The notes beneath the pieces are model-generated. The model did no database searches. It was not told where the DNA came from and saw only the letters and a program-made list of their open reading frames with translations. Shown here piece by piece: positions 1 to 7,009 of a stretch of DNA of 9,641 nucleotides. Each line of letters opens with the position of its first letter. The first letter of the stretch is position 1. The stretch covers positions 1 to 9,641 of the forward strand of contig JAFACO010000140.1 of NCBI GenBank assembly GCA_023425485.1, in the 5' to 3' direction. A program made the translations under genes and the position numbers. Source of the DNA: Bacillota bacterium. Lineage in GTDB: Bacteria; Bacillota; Clostridia; Lachnospirales; Lachnospiraceae.

Positions 1-52
1 TTGCTGTTATTCCCGCAAAAAATGCTGAACCAAAGGCAAATAATATCCACAT
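1..52 (-). CDS. EamA/DMT-family transporter, N-terminal fragment
   Basis: The complement of 50-52 is an ATG that opens a frame running off the left edge. Its 17 visible residues are MWILFAFGSAFFAGITA: hydrophobic, small-residue rich and typical of the first transmembrane helix of EamA (drug/metabolite transporter superfamily) proteins, which are ten-helix inner-membrane permeases. A GGAAGG Shine-Dalgarno lies about ten bases upstream (complement of 63-69) and a plausible promoter lies at 132-160. The family call rests on the start of one helix only, so the substrate cannot be named and another small membrane protein is possible. Confidence 0.6.
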   Translation of the reverse strand, partial: MWILFAFGSAFFAGITA

Positions 53-131
53 ACTATGTAATCCTTCCTGTCTTTTCTTTTATTTCATAACATATTTCTT
101 TACGCTGATTACATCACTGAATTTAAATCTA

Positions 132-160
132 ATTCTATTTTATCAATTTATCCTTGTCAG
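132..160 (-). promoter_or_regulatory. Putative sigma-A promoter of the EamA-type gene
   Basis: On the minus strand CTGACA (complement of 155-160) is separated by exactly 17 bases from TAGAAT (complement of 132-137). Each hexamer differs from consensus by one base. It would give a leader of about 70 bases before the start at 52. A second TATAAT (complement of 199-204) lies further upstream, but its best -35 sits inside the amidase terminator. Confidence 0.45.
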
Positions 161-219
161 TATTCAAAATAAATCGATGAATGGTTTTCGAAAAATATAT
201 TATACCTTAGTAATGCTTC

Positions 220-259
220 AAAAACCAAGGGAACAAATACATCTCGTATTGCTCCCTTG
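220..259 (-). terminator. Rho-independent terminator of the amidase gene
   Basis: Read on the minus strand, CAAGGGA (complement of 253-259) pairs with TCCCTTG (complement of 226-232). The stem continues, after a mismatch and one bulge, through a second AT-richer stem (CAATAC with GTATTTG) to a loop of about five bases. The hairpin is followed directly by a run of five T (complement of 220-224). It lies 26 bases beyond the amidase stop codon, as expected for an intrinsic terminator of that gene. Confidence 0.8.
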
Positions 260-284
260 CTAGTATATATATTATTTAACAATC

Positions 285-3038
285 TTATCTTCCTGTTGGA
301 TAAGCTTCAAATACCTGAAGTAGTGTCTGATAGATTGTTTTTGCTGCTTTTTCTTGATACTGTTGATTTGTCAGATTGGAATGTTCCTGCTTATTTGACA
401 AAAACCCTAATTCAATTAACACAGCCGGAACTGTATTCTTGTATATAACCGTAAAGTTCTCTGCTTTTACTGTTCTATTCTTTGTACCAAGGCTTTGCGT
501 TATGCTGGAAAGAAACATGGAGGCAAGTTTTTGACTTGTTAAGCCAGCTTTATTGGCTGTATTGTTTGATTTTGAATAAAACACTTCCGTACCAGATACA
601 CTTGCATCGCCTGTGGCATTCATATGGAGACTGACAAAGATATCAGCACCCACCGCTTGTGATAAAGCTGCACGTTCACTAAGTTTCAGATCATTATCTC
701 CTACTCTAGTGTAGTATACTTTAAGTTTAGTTGTATCTTGGTTAAAATAATTCTTACCAATGGTATACAGAATTTTAAAATTAACATCCTTTTCATTGGT
801 ATTGAAGTATTTTGCACCTGCTGCATCCCCGCCATGTCCAGGATCAAGTAAGACAATATTCTTATAGATATCCCTCGGATCACCTATGTTAATATATAGA
901 TTTTTACTATCACAACCAAGTTCATAGCCTTGAAGCTTTGTGGTTTCAATTTTAATTTCTGTCAATTCCTTGGTTGCTTTTGTAACCGAAATCTTTTTAA
1001 TAACTGACGAACTGTATTGGAAGTTACTATTCTTAAAGAAGTCTGCGTAGTTACCAGCTATTCGTATTACAAAATAGTTATTCATATAATAATCTTCATG
1101 AGAAATTGATAATGTGGTAGTCTTCTCCGGCATCGGAATTGTAATTTCGTACTTCGAGGGGTTTTTCACCGTAGGAATTACAGCTGGTGTTGATGCATCC
1201 GTAGTATCGTTTGTATCCTCCTCTGTGGCATCCTCAGTATCCTCTTGGGTAGTTTTTGACCTTAAAGATAAAGTATATTGATTTTCTTTTTCTAGAATAT
1301 AGTACTCATAGCCAGCTTTGACGCTTAACACAATTTGTAAATCCTCTGCGTTAATCACTGTAACAACTTTAGTTATAAATTTTGTACCTGTAATCTCTGT
1401 ATTGATATCACCAAGCAAATTACTTGTGCCAGGTAAATTAATCGATAACAACCCATTTTTTTCACTTATCTCAGGCTTTAGTGCTTTAACTCCTGTCAAA
1501 GTAATATAATCGCCATCATTATTTTCACCAACATTTGCTTTTACTACAGCATTTGTATAAATCGTAACATACAAAATCAGTTTATCCTCGGACATGCGAA
1601 TATCATACTGATAGTTTGATTTTAGAACATCTAACTGTATTATTGTACTTCCTGCCGGGGTACTATTTATCGTGCTTATTGTATTTACATAATTGCTGAA
1701 TTGACCCTTCATCAAATGGCTTTGGTCCGTACAGGTCACATTACCTGCTTGTATTGTTATTAAGTTCCCTTGGCTGCTGGAGCTTATATTCCCATAAGCC
1801 GAAGTAGCTGCAAGAACAAAGGTCTCAGCGTTCAGCCTTGTATCACTATAATCTCGTGATACAGAATAAATAGCTCCATTTCCTGTAGTTGCATCACCCT
1901 TTAACTCATAAACAGCTGAACTTTTACCATAGAGTGCTTCCTTTACACTCCACTCCTTTAAGACAGAACCCGTTTCATTGATTACTCCATCATCACCAAG
2001 TTCAGGCTCAGTAGTCGTTTGATCCGTCCCCGTATCCTTGGAGGTACCCGTAATAATTGCTGTTCTTAAGGCATTATTCCAAACATATTGGAATCCAAGG
2101 TAGGTAGAAGTTGATTTGGCAGGAACTAATACATAAGTAGTATCTGCTTCATAGTTTTTTACTAAAAGAGGTGCGTTATCTAACTTAACCTCTTTCTTAT
2201 TCAGGAAAGCCTTCGTGCTACCCAAGGTCATTACCAGTACTTTGTCCTTCTTTGTGAGAGTGATTGTCTTTTTCTTACTATCGTACTTATAGGTAGCTCC
2301 TAATTTAGAAGAGGCAAATACCGTCTTTGCACTCACCATGTTCGTATTATTTATAATAATGCCAGGCATTTTACCAAGAGAGATTTCTTTCCCATTGTAG
2401 GTAACTTTTGTTAGTGCACCGGTATATTCAAACTTTACATAATCCTCATATGCTAAGGTTAAACCTGCCTTATTGATAGAAACCGTACTTGCTGCACTGT
2501 TCCATTCATAGGACAATCCGAGAGTTTCAGAAATAAATCTTGAGGGAACTAAAACCTTTGTCACACTAGTACCAGCATATTTTATCCTTTTCGGAGCAAC
2601 GGTCAGCGTAACTGCTTTCCCATTGACAGTAGCCTGCTTACTACCGATTGTCATAACGATGGTAGTACCATATTTTGCAATTGAGATACTACCCTTTTTT
2701 GAATCATAGACACACGTCGCTGCTAAGGATGAGTTCATGAATACCTCCTCATAAGGAACCAACGCCACACCTGACTCCAAAATACCAGGAATTGTACTCT
2801 TTGTGATGGTTACTCCATTATATGTGACCTTAACCTGCTTATCTGTGTAGGAAGTTGTTTTTTTCGTAGCATAATCATACAGTTTTAAACTCGATGCTGC
2901 GTGAACTGTTGCGGACGAAAGTCTCAGTAGTGATAATATAAGAAAGATAAATACAACTATGTAAAGTAATTTATCTGTAATTGATTTCATGGTTAGGTGG
3001 TTGCTCTTTTGTCTATTATATATGAAAATGGTTTTCAA
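285..3038 (-). CDS. Secreted N-acetylmuramoyl-L-alanine amidase (Amidase_3) with two copper-amine-oxidase N-like domains and AMIN-like repeats
   Basis: This is a zinc peptidoglycan hydrolase that cuts the MurNAc-L-Ala bond outside the membrane. Residues 18-48 form a signal peptide: basic start, hydrophobic core about 24-39, cleavage near VHA-AS. Residues about 68-190 and 208-330 are two tandem copies of a copper-amine-oxidase N-terminal-like wall-attachment domain (YNG...PGI at each start, LVPxxxxxxxLG near each end). A Thr/Asp/Glu linker follows, then beta-rich AMIN-like segments (about 360-595 and 628-720) separated by a very acidic linker (597-616). The catalytic Amidase_3 domain spans about 727-912. 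Zinc ligands H735 (DPGHGG), E749 and H805 (SLHMN) and catalytic E876 (LIELGFLSN) are all present. The start is TTG: an AGGAGG lies seven bases before it, whereas the ATG at residue 17 (2988-2990) has no Shine-Dalgarno. The sequence does not show whether the role is in cell separation, sporulation or turnover. Confidence 0.93.
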   Translation of the reverse strand: MKTIFIYNRQKSNHLTMKSITDKLLYIVVFIFLILSLLRLSSATVHAASSLKLYDYATKKTTSYTDKQVKVTYNGVTITKSTIPGILESGVALVPYEEVFMNSSLAATCVYDSKKGSISIAKYGTTIVMTIGSKQATVNGKAVTLTVAPKRIKYAGTSVTKVLVPSRFISETLGLSYEWNSAASTVSINKAGLTLAYEDYVKFEYTGALTKVTYNGKEISLGKMPGIIINNTNMVSAKTVFASSKLGATYKYDSKKKTITLTKKDKVLVMTLGSTKAFLNKKEVKLDNAPLLVKNYEADTTYVLVPAKSTSTYLGFQYVWNNALRTAIITGTSKDTGTDQTTTEPELGDDGVINETGSVLKEWSVKEALYGKSSAVYELKGDATTGNGAIYSVSRDYSDTRLNAETFVLAATSAYGNISSSSQGNLITIQAGNVTCTDQSHLMKGQFSNYVNTISTINSTPAGSTIIQLDVLKSNYQYDIRMSEDKLILYVTIYTNAVVKANVGENNDGDYITLTGVKALKPEISEKNGLLSINLPGTSNLLGDINTEITGTKFITKVVTVINAEDLQIVLSVKAGYEYYILEKENQYTLSLRSKTTQEDTEDATEEDTNDTTDASTPAVIPTVKNPSKYEITIPMPEKTTTLSISHEDYYMNNYFVIRIAGNYADFFKNSNFQYSSSVIKKISVTKATKELTEIKIETTKLQGYELGCDSKNLYINIGDPRDIYKNIVLLDPGHGGDAAGAKYFNTNEKDVNFKILYTIGKNYFNQDTTKLKVYYTRVGDNDLKLSERAALSQAVGADIFVSLHMNATGDASVSGTEVFYSKSNNTANKAGLTSQKLASMFLSSITQSLGTKNRTVKAENFTVIYKNTVPAVLIELGFLSNKQEHSNLTNQQYQEKAAKTIYQTLLQVFEAYPTGR

Positions 3039-3045
3039 ACTCCTG

Positions 3046-3051
3046 CCTCCT
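3046..3051 (-). promoter_or_regulatory. Ribosome binding site that selects the TTG start of the amidase
   Basis: The complement reads AGGAGG followed by CAGGAGT and then TTG, a seven-base spacing that is near ideal. A second partial AGGA follows it. This site argues that translation begins at the TTG at 3036-3038, giving a signal peptide with a 16-residue longer N-region than an ATG start would. Confidence 0.8.
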
Positions 3052-3105
3052 CGTCTTTCGTTCGTTGCTTCTATGTCAACCTTTCGTATGCCTGATTACT
3101 ATTTA

Positions 3106-3195
3106 TTTTGCTTGTTTGTTTTACTTGTTTGTATTGCTTTTTTGTTTTACTTGTTTGTTTTGCTTGTCTGTATTACTTGTTTGTTTTGCTTGTTC
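3106..3195. repeat. Tandem array of a 13-bp repeat, seven copies
   Basis: On the plus strand the unit is TTTT(G/A)CTTGTTTG. Copies begin at 3106, 3119, 3132, 3145, 3158, 3171 and 3184; the last is incomplete. They alternate between GC and AC at the fifth and sixth positions, and two have TATT in place of TTTT, so some may derive from 26-bp doublets. The unit is not a multiple of three, and no credible gene covers it. On the minus strand it reads CAAACAAGCAAAA, a nearly T-free, unstructured sequence lying between the amidase start and the likely amidase promoter. It would thus be in the amidase 5' leader. Copy-number change by slippage is possible. Confidence 0.85.
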
Positions 3196-3215
3196 ACCTG
3201 AAAATGTTACGTATA

Positions 3216-3243
3216 ATCTTACAATAATGGACATTCTTGTTAA
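3216..3243 (-). promoter_or_regulatory. Possible amidase promoter upstream of the 13-bp repeats
   Basis: On the minus strand TTAACA (complement of 3238-3243) is followed after 16 bases by TAAGAT (complement of 3216-3221). If used, transcription would start just before the 13-bp array and give a leader of about 170 bases. The only TTGACA nearer the gene (complement of 3074-3079) has no -10 at a suitable distance. This is a weak call. Confidence 0.3.
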
Positions 3244-3314
3244 AAATATGTCACCAAAAGAAATAAATTTAGTTTTTATTAGGACATAGGTCTAGGTAAG
3301 TAACGATTGCTTGG

Positions 3315-3343
3315 TTCCCATAAACTTGTAACTATGGTATAAT
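3315..3343 (+). promoter_or_regulatory. Extended -10 promoter for the recombinase gene
   Basis: TGG-TATAAT at 3335-3343 is a perfect extended -10 element. The sequence 17 bases upstream, TTCCCA (3315-3320), is only a partial -35, which is common for extended -10 promoters. It would produce a leader of about 275 bases before the recombinase ATG, unusually long and rich in inverted repeats. Confidence 0.5.
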
Positions 3344-3586
3344 TAGCGTCATAAAAGATGTTAAACTATATTATGTCATTGCAAATTGCAGTTCTTTATG
3401 TATGTGTGACATAACACAGTTCATTCGCAACACGCTCATGCTGTTGTACCTTAAACTATATTTTGCTTTACATATGAATTAGTCTTTGCTATTTAAATTG
3501 ACATGCCCATGTGTTTATACTTATGACGCTCTAATCAAGTAGATAATTGTAAAACTTAGAAACTATAGAAATTATCGGTACAACAG
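3342..3586. other. Leader region with nested inverted and direct repeats upstream of the recombinase
   Basis: Several matched pairs are visible. ATTAGCGTCATAA (3342-3354) is inverted at 3521-3535 with two inserted bases. TTATGTCA (3371-3378) is inverted at 3407-3414 and encloses the palindrome GCAAATTGCA (3381-3390). CTGTTGTACC (3442-3451) is inverted exactly at 3577-3586. TTAAACTATATT(A/T)TG occurs directly at 3361-3375 and 3452-3466. No open reading frame of note covers the stretch. It could be a structured RNA leader, a set of binding sites for the recombinase, or a degenerate mobile-element end. I recognise no known riboswitch. Confidence 0.5.
3501..3512. promoter_or_regulatory. Perfect palindrome ACATGCCCATGT, operator-like
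   Basis: ACATG-CC-CATGT is a perfect inverted repeat that overlaps a consensus TTGACA at 3498-3503. No convincing -10 sits at the right distance (the TATACT nearby is only 12 bases away), so it may be a protein-binding site rather than part of an active promoter. Confidence 0.25.
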
Positions 3587-3626
3587 GTGCGGTTTCACAA
3601 GTACTTGAAATATAAGGAGAATCCTA

Positions 3627-4676
3627 ATGAAAGAACGAAATTACCATGATCAAATGAATATAGATAATGACCTAAAATTAAGAGCTATGTTAGCCGACCT
3701 TCCGAGTTATTGCAAAGACTTCTTCCGAGGTATAGAACACACCACTTCCTCTCGGACTAGAATTGCTTATGCTTATGATTTAGGTGTGTTTTTTGAATTC
3801 TTAAAGAGTACGAATCCTTTGCTTAAGGATACTGCAATAAATCAAATTAGCTTAGAAGCATTAGATTTATTAAAGCCTGTAGATTTCGAAGAATTTATGG
3901 AACATTTAAATTATTATAAGAACGACCATACAGAACGTCTTAACACCGAAAATGGGAAAAAAAGAAAGCTGGTTGCTCTACGCACCTTTTTCAAATATTT
4001 ATATAAGAACGAAAAGATTGATAGTAATCCAACCGCTTTAATCAGTATGCCTAAATTACATGATAAAGAAATTGTACGACTGGATATTGATGAAATTGTA
4101 CTGCTTTTGGATGAGGTTGAAGCTGCTTCCAACCTAACAAAGACTCAACAAAAATTCCATGCGAAAACAAAAATCCGAGACCTTGCAATAATGACTCTAT
4201 TGCTTGGCACCGGAATTCGAGTGTCAGAATGTGTTGGCTTAGATATCAACGATATTGATTTTAAAAATGATGGAATTAAGATTAGAAGAAAAGGTGGTTA
4301 TGAGGTTATTGTATACTTTGGAACTGAAGTTCGTGATGCCTTACTACAGTATTTGGAACAACGCAATCGTCAGATACCAGAAGCGGGTCATACGAATGCT
4401 CTCTTCTTATCCCTGCAAAATAAAAGGATTAACGTTCGTAGTGTAGAAAATCTTGTAAAGAAATACTCTTCCGTAGTAACAAAGCTTAAAAGAATTACTC
4501 CTCATAAACTTCGTAGTACCTATGGTACAAACTTATATCGCGAAACTGGTGATATCTATCTGGTGGCTGATGTTCTTGGTCACAAGGATGTTAATACCAC
4601 GAAAAAGCACTACGCAGCGATTGAAGACAGCCGCCGCCGTAGTGCCGCTAGTGCAGTTAAGTTGAGGGGGGAATAA
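3627..4676 (+). CDS. Tyrosine recombinase/integrase, XerS/XerC-D-like
   Basis: This is a 349-residue site-specific DNA recombinase that cuts and rejoins DNA through a covalent 3'-phosphotyrosine. Residues about 25-130 form the helical SAM-like core-binding domain and about 150-340 the catalytic domain. All catalytic residues are present: R198 (GTGIRVSE), K222 (RRKGG), H293 and R296 (TPHKLR), H319 (LGHKD) and Y329 (KKHYA). The length, and a basic segment before RDLAIMTLLLGTGIR (about 171-184), resemble the single-recombinase XerS of streptococci more than classical XerC/XerD of about 300 residues; this comparison is from memory. AAGGAGA lies six bases before the ATG. It is divergent from the amidase, and its leader contains inverted repeats that could include its target. 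It may be the chromosomal dimer-resolution enzyme or the integrase of a local element; a lone gene without an excisionase favours the first. Confidence 0.9.
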   Translation: MKERNYHDQMNIDNDLKLRAMLADLPSYCKDFFRGIEHTTSSRTRIAYAYDLGVFFEFLKSTNPLLKDTAINQISLEALDLLKPVDFEEFMEHLNYYKNDHTERLNTENGKKRKLVALRTFFKYLYKNEKIDSNPTALISMPKLHDKEIVRLDIDEIVLLLDEVEAASNLTKTQQKFHAKTKIRDLAIMTLLLGTGIRVSECVGLDINDIDFKNDGIKIRRKGGYEVIVYFGTEVRDALLQYLEQRNRQIPEAGHTNALFLSLQNKRINVRSVENLVKKYSSVVTKLKRITPHKLRSTYGTNLYRETGDIYLVADVLGHKDVNTTKKHYAAIEDSRRRSAASAVKLRGE

Positions 4677-4753
4677 TTAGCATTCCCATCCACTCATAAA
4701 AAAAATAACAAAGGAACTCATAACTTTAAATAAAAATAACTATTTATTCTTAG

Positions 4754-4770
4754 ATATTTATTGGAAATAT
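4754..4770. promoter_or_regulatory. Palindrome in front of the HEPN gene, possible operator
   Basis: ATATTT and AAATAT form a perfect six-base inverted repeat around ATTGG. It lies about 35 bases before the favoured ATG of the HEPN gene, in a very AT-rich gap of about 130 bases after the recombinase stop. In DNA this AT-rich a six-base palindrome can arise by chance. Confidence 0.2.
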
Positions 4771-4806
4771 TTACTACTTATGTTGAAAGGGGTCAGAAAG
4801 AACTAT

Positions 4807-6144
4807 ATGATAAAAATGACCATGAAATATATTTTAATAGATAAAAATAATAAAGAAGGTTCATCAACTTTTGATAGAAATGAAGCGAAAAAAATGTTTC
4901 AAAAAATATATTCAAAAGTAACAAACGAAACCTTTGGATTGATTTTAGGTGAGGAAACTCATTTAGTTTTATTCAGAATATCATGTAATCGAAATCCGGA
5001 ATTCACTTATTTACAATTTACATACGAAAATACTGAAAATGTATGTGCTGAAGTCTTAAATGAAGCAAATCGGTTATTGTTAGCAGGAGAACATCGTAAA
5101 TCCTACGCCATCGTTACTACTTACGATTGTATCTCATCGTTCTATTGTAATAAAATATCTCCTAAATTCAACGAATTTGAACGCTTAATGCGTGAATTAA
5201 TCTTCAATACTATTATAAAAGCATTTGGCATTGATTGGTACCAAAAATCTTTTTCTAAAGAAATCAAACAATATTTTAAAGAACGGGGCCATGGCAACGA
5301 TAGTAAATTGGTTGAAAGTGCTTTATATGAACTTGATATTCAGCATTTAGAGGAATATCTATTTGCTCCATATAGAGAAGTGGATTTTTATGATATCATT
5401 AACAATACCCTGTCTTGTGATAACATTATAACAATGGAAAAAGATGAAATAGTTGATTTCATTAATAGATGTAGAGAACAGAGTCTATGGGAACGATTTT
5501 TCCTCAACTCAACAATTGGATTACCTGAAATTGATAAAGATGTATTAGATAGTATAAGAACAGAAAGGAATAAAATTGCCCATAACAAGTTTTTTTACAA
5601 AACAGATTATGAAAAATGTCTCAAACAATTAAATACATTAAATAGTACTTTAAAAAATGCTATAGCGAAAATGGAAGATGTTAATTATACTGAAATGCAA
5701 TTATCAGATATCCTAGGCGCTATTGGTAAATTATTTGTTAATGTTCTTGGTAATTATCAAAGTGAATTTGGGGCATTAGTATCTTCAATGTTTAAAGCTT
5801 TAAGCTTAGCGCAGAGTATAAAAACGCCTAATTTGCAGGCTTTACAAAGCTCCTCATTAACTAAAGCAATTTCTAATTACCAAATAAATAGTGAGTTGCA
5901 AGGTTCAATAAAAAGGCTTCAGCAAGAAGCGTCAAAAATGCAAAAATCTTCTGTTCAAATGGCAGCAATTGATGAGGCAATAAAAGCTCAAAGGTCTTCT
6001 TCTCAAATGGCAGCAATCAAAGAAGCTGCAAAAATTTCTTCCGCTCAAATAGCTGCGATGAAAGAAGCATCAAAGACAGAAAAAGTGATAACATCTCCTC
6101 TATTGAGAAGAGTAAAAAAAAATAGAGAGATACGAAGCGATTGA
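4807..6144 (+). CDS. HEPN-domain protein (Swt1-like HEPN, putative RNase) with C-terminal helical repeats
   Basis: I recognise no named gene, but the middle of this 445-residue protein looks like a HEPN domain. It starts at about residue 122 with EFERLMREL, a hallmark helix of Swt1-type HEPN domains, followed by KAFGIDWY. It ends with the catalytic-type motif R254-N-K-I-A-H259 (Rx4H), which in active HEPN proteins cuts RNA. Residues 1-115 are a mixed alpha/beta region I cannot assign. After the HEPN comes a helical stretch, then a repeat array (381-425) and a basic tail (RRVKKNREIRSD). No signal peptide or membrane segment is seen, so it is probably cytoplasmic. The start is uncertain: an ATG at 4780 has no Shine-Dalgarno, while AAAGGGG (4786-4792) precedes the ATG at 4807 at a long 14-base spacing. 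It follows the recombinase in the same direction with no terminator between. HEPN proteins often act in phage defence or toxin systems; that role is inferred. No antitoxin-like gene is adjacent. Confidence 0.7.
   Translation: MIKMTMKYILIDKNNKEGSSTFDRNEAKKMFQKIYSKVTNETFGLILGEETHLVLFRISCNRNPEFTYLQFTYENTENVCAEVLNEANRLLLAGEHRKSYAIVTTYDCISSFYCNKISPKFNEFERLMRELIFNTIIKAFGIDWYQKSFSKEIKQYFKERGHGNDSKLVESALYELDIQHLEEYLFAPYREVDFYDIINNTLSCDNIITMEKDEIVDFINRCREQSLWERFFLNSTIGLPEIDKDVLDSIRTERNKIAHNKFFYKTDYEKCLKQLNTLNSTLKNAIAKMEDVNYTEMQLSDILGAIGKLFVNVLGNYQSEFGALVSSMFKALSLAQSIKTPNLQALQSSSLTKAISNYQINSELQGSIKRLQQEASKMQKSSVQMAAIDEAIKAQRSSSQMAAIKEAAKISSAQIAAMKEASKTEKVITSPLLRRVKKNREIRSD
5947..6081 (+). repeat. In-frame repeat array in the HEPN gene
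   Basis: Three degenerate copies of SSxQ(M/I)AA(I/M)xEAxK are encoded, spaced 16 and then 14 codons apart. The DNA repeats too: TCAAATGGCAGCAAT occurs at 5955-5969 and again at 6003-6017, and a diverged copy begins at 6045. The Ala/Glu/Lys/Gln composition predicts continuous amphipathic helix, so this is likely an oligomerising coiled coil or spacer. The near-identity of two copies at the DNA level suggests fairly recent duplication. Confidence 0.8.
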
Positions 6145-6254
6145 TTATTTTGCCACAGCCATACCATTGCAAATTATTTCCACTTTATCCCTTATGAACA
6201 AGAATATCTATATTATATTTAAATAAAAAGATTGTGTACGAAGTTTACCTTAGT

Positions 6255-6938
6255 CTATTCTTCTACTATTCGTTCACTATACGCTTTTGTCACCCTATCG
6301 TAGTGTAATAGGCCATCGATACTATCACGGTCAAATATCGCATTTATTGAAGCAATATGCTCATCATACCCAGGGTCGGCGGGCAATGGGTAGTTGTCCC
6401 GTGATGCGATATAAGCTAGCCATCGTTCTCGTGTGTAATCCATTGGGTTGGGAAATTCCATAATCGTTGGTCTTGTAAAAAAAGCATCCGCAGCCTGTTT
6501 GCTAACAGTTATCATCTCCCCACCGGGTGTAAGGTTGTAAATAACAATGACCAATCCATCGTGTTTGACGATACGGCGACATTCTGCATAGAATGCATCA
6601 GTATTGAACCAGTGTAATGCATGGGCTACGGTGATAACATCAACGCTCTTACCTTAAATTGTTGTCGCCTCGGCTGTGCCATCCATAATCTTTACATTTG
6701 GAAAAGGTGCAAGCGTAATGGCAAGCTGCCTGCGCATGTCTGCGTTAGGTTCAATGGCAAACACAGAACAACCACGCTTCGCCAACTCCACAGTAAATTT
6801 TCCCGTCCCCGCACCAATGTCCGCAAATACGGCGTCCTTCGGTACAAGTGAGCAAATATATTCAATAGCTACTTCCGGGTATCCCGGGCGTCCTATAACA
6901 TAGGCTTCTGCTCTGCCTGTAAAATTTTCTATATTCAT
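6255..6938 (-). pseudogene. Class I SAM-dependent methyltransferase interrupted by an in-frame TAA
   Basis: Reading the minus strand in one frame from 6938 to 6255 gives a complete methyltransferase of about 226 residues broken only by a TAA at codon 95 (6654-6656). Before it lie FTGRAEAYVIGRPGYP, motif I (D40-IGAGTG) and E63, which would bind the ribose of S-adenosylmethionine. After it the frame continues as SVDVITVAHALHWF and RRIVKHDGLVIVIYN, the expected motif IV/V region, and runs to a normal end (GLLHYDRVTKAYSERIV). No frameshift is needed; a CAA or GAA codon changed to TAA would explain it. The start chosen is the third Met of the frame because GGAGAG lies seven bases before it. The fragment before the stop lacks the catalytic half. 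Substrate unknown. A sequencing error or a recent nonsense mutation are both possible. Confidence 0.85.
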
Positions 6939-7009
6939 TGTTTTACTCTCCATTATAAATTTCGCACTTCGCATTCGATGACGATTCAGTTGTATAGATT
7001 ATGTTTATA

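Noticed and set aside
3106..3195. CRISPR-like array
   Set aside because: Units are 13 bp and directly adjacent, with no spacers.
3190..3217. Plus-strand promoter TTGTTC-16-TATAAT
   Set aside because: The -35 is poor and lies in the repeat array; the extended -10 promoter at 3335-3343 fits the recombinase better. It remains possible as a second start.
3065..3289. Plus-strand open frames rich in Leu/Phe/Cys/Val over the 13-bp repeats
   Set aside because: They are by-products of the T-rich repeat, have no Shine-Dalgarno, and the unit is not a multiple of three.
4669..4687. Hairpin GGGAAT/ATTCCC at the recombinase stop codon as a terminator
   Set aside because: The stem is only six bases and is followed by A-rich sequence, not a T-run, on the plus strand; on the minus strand there is no T-run after it either.
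6145..6254. Terminator between the convergent HEPN and methyltransferase genes
   Set aside because: Only weak, mismatched pairing is visible near GTGTACGAAGTTTAC, so no terminator can be supported.
6621..6903. Plus-strand open frames opposite the methyltransferase
   Set aside because: They are antisense shadows; the minus-strand frame carries the conserved methyltransferase motifs.
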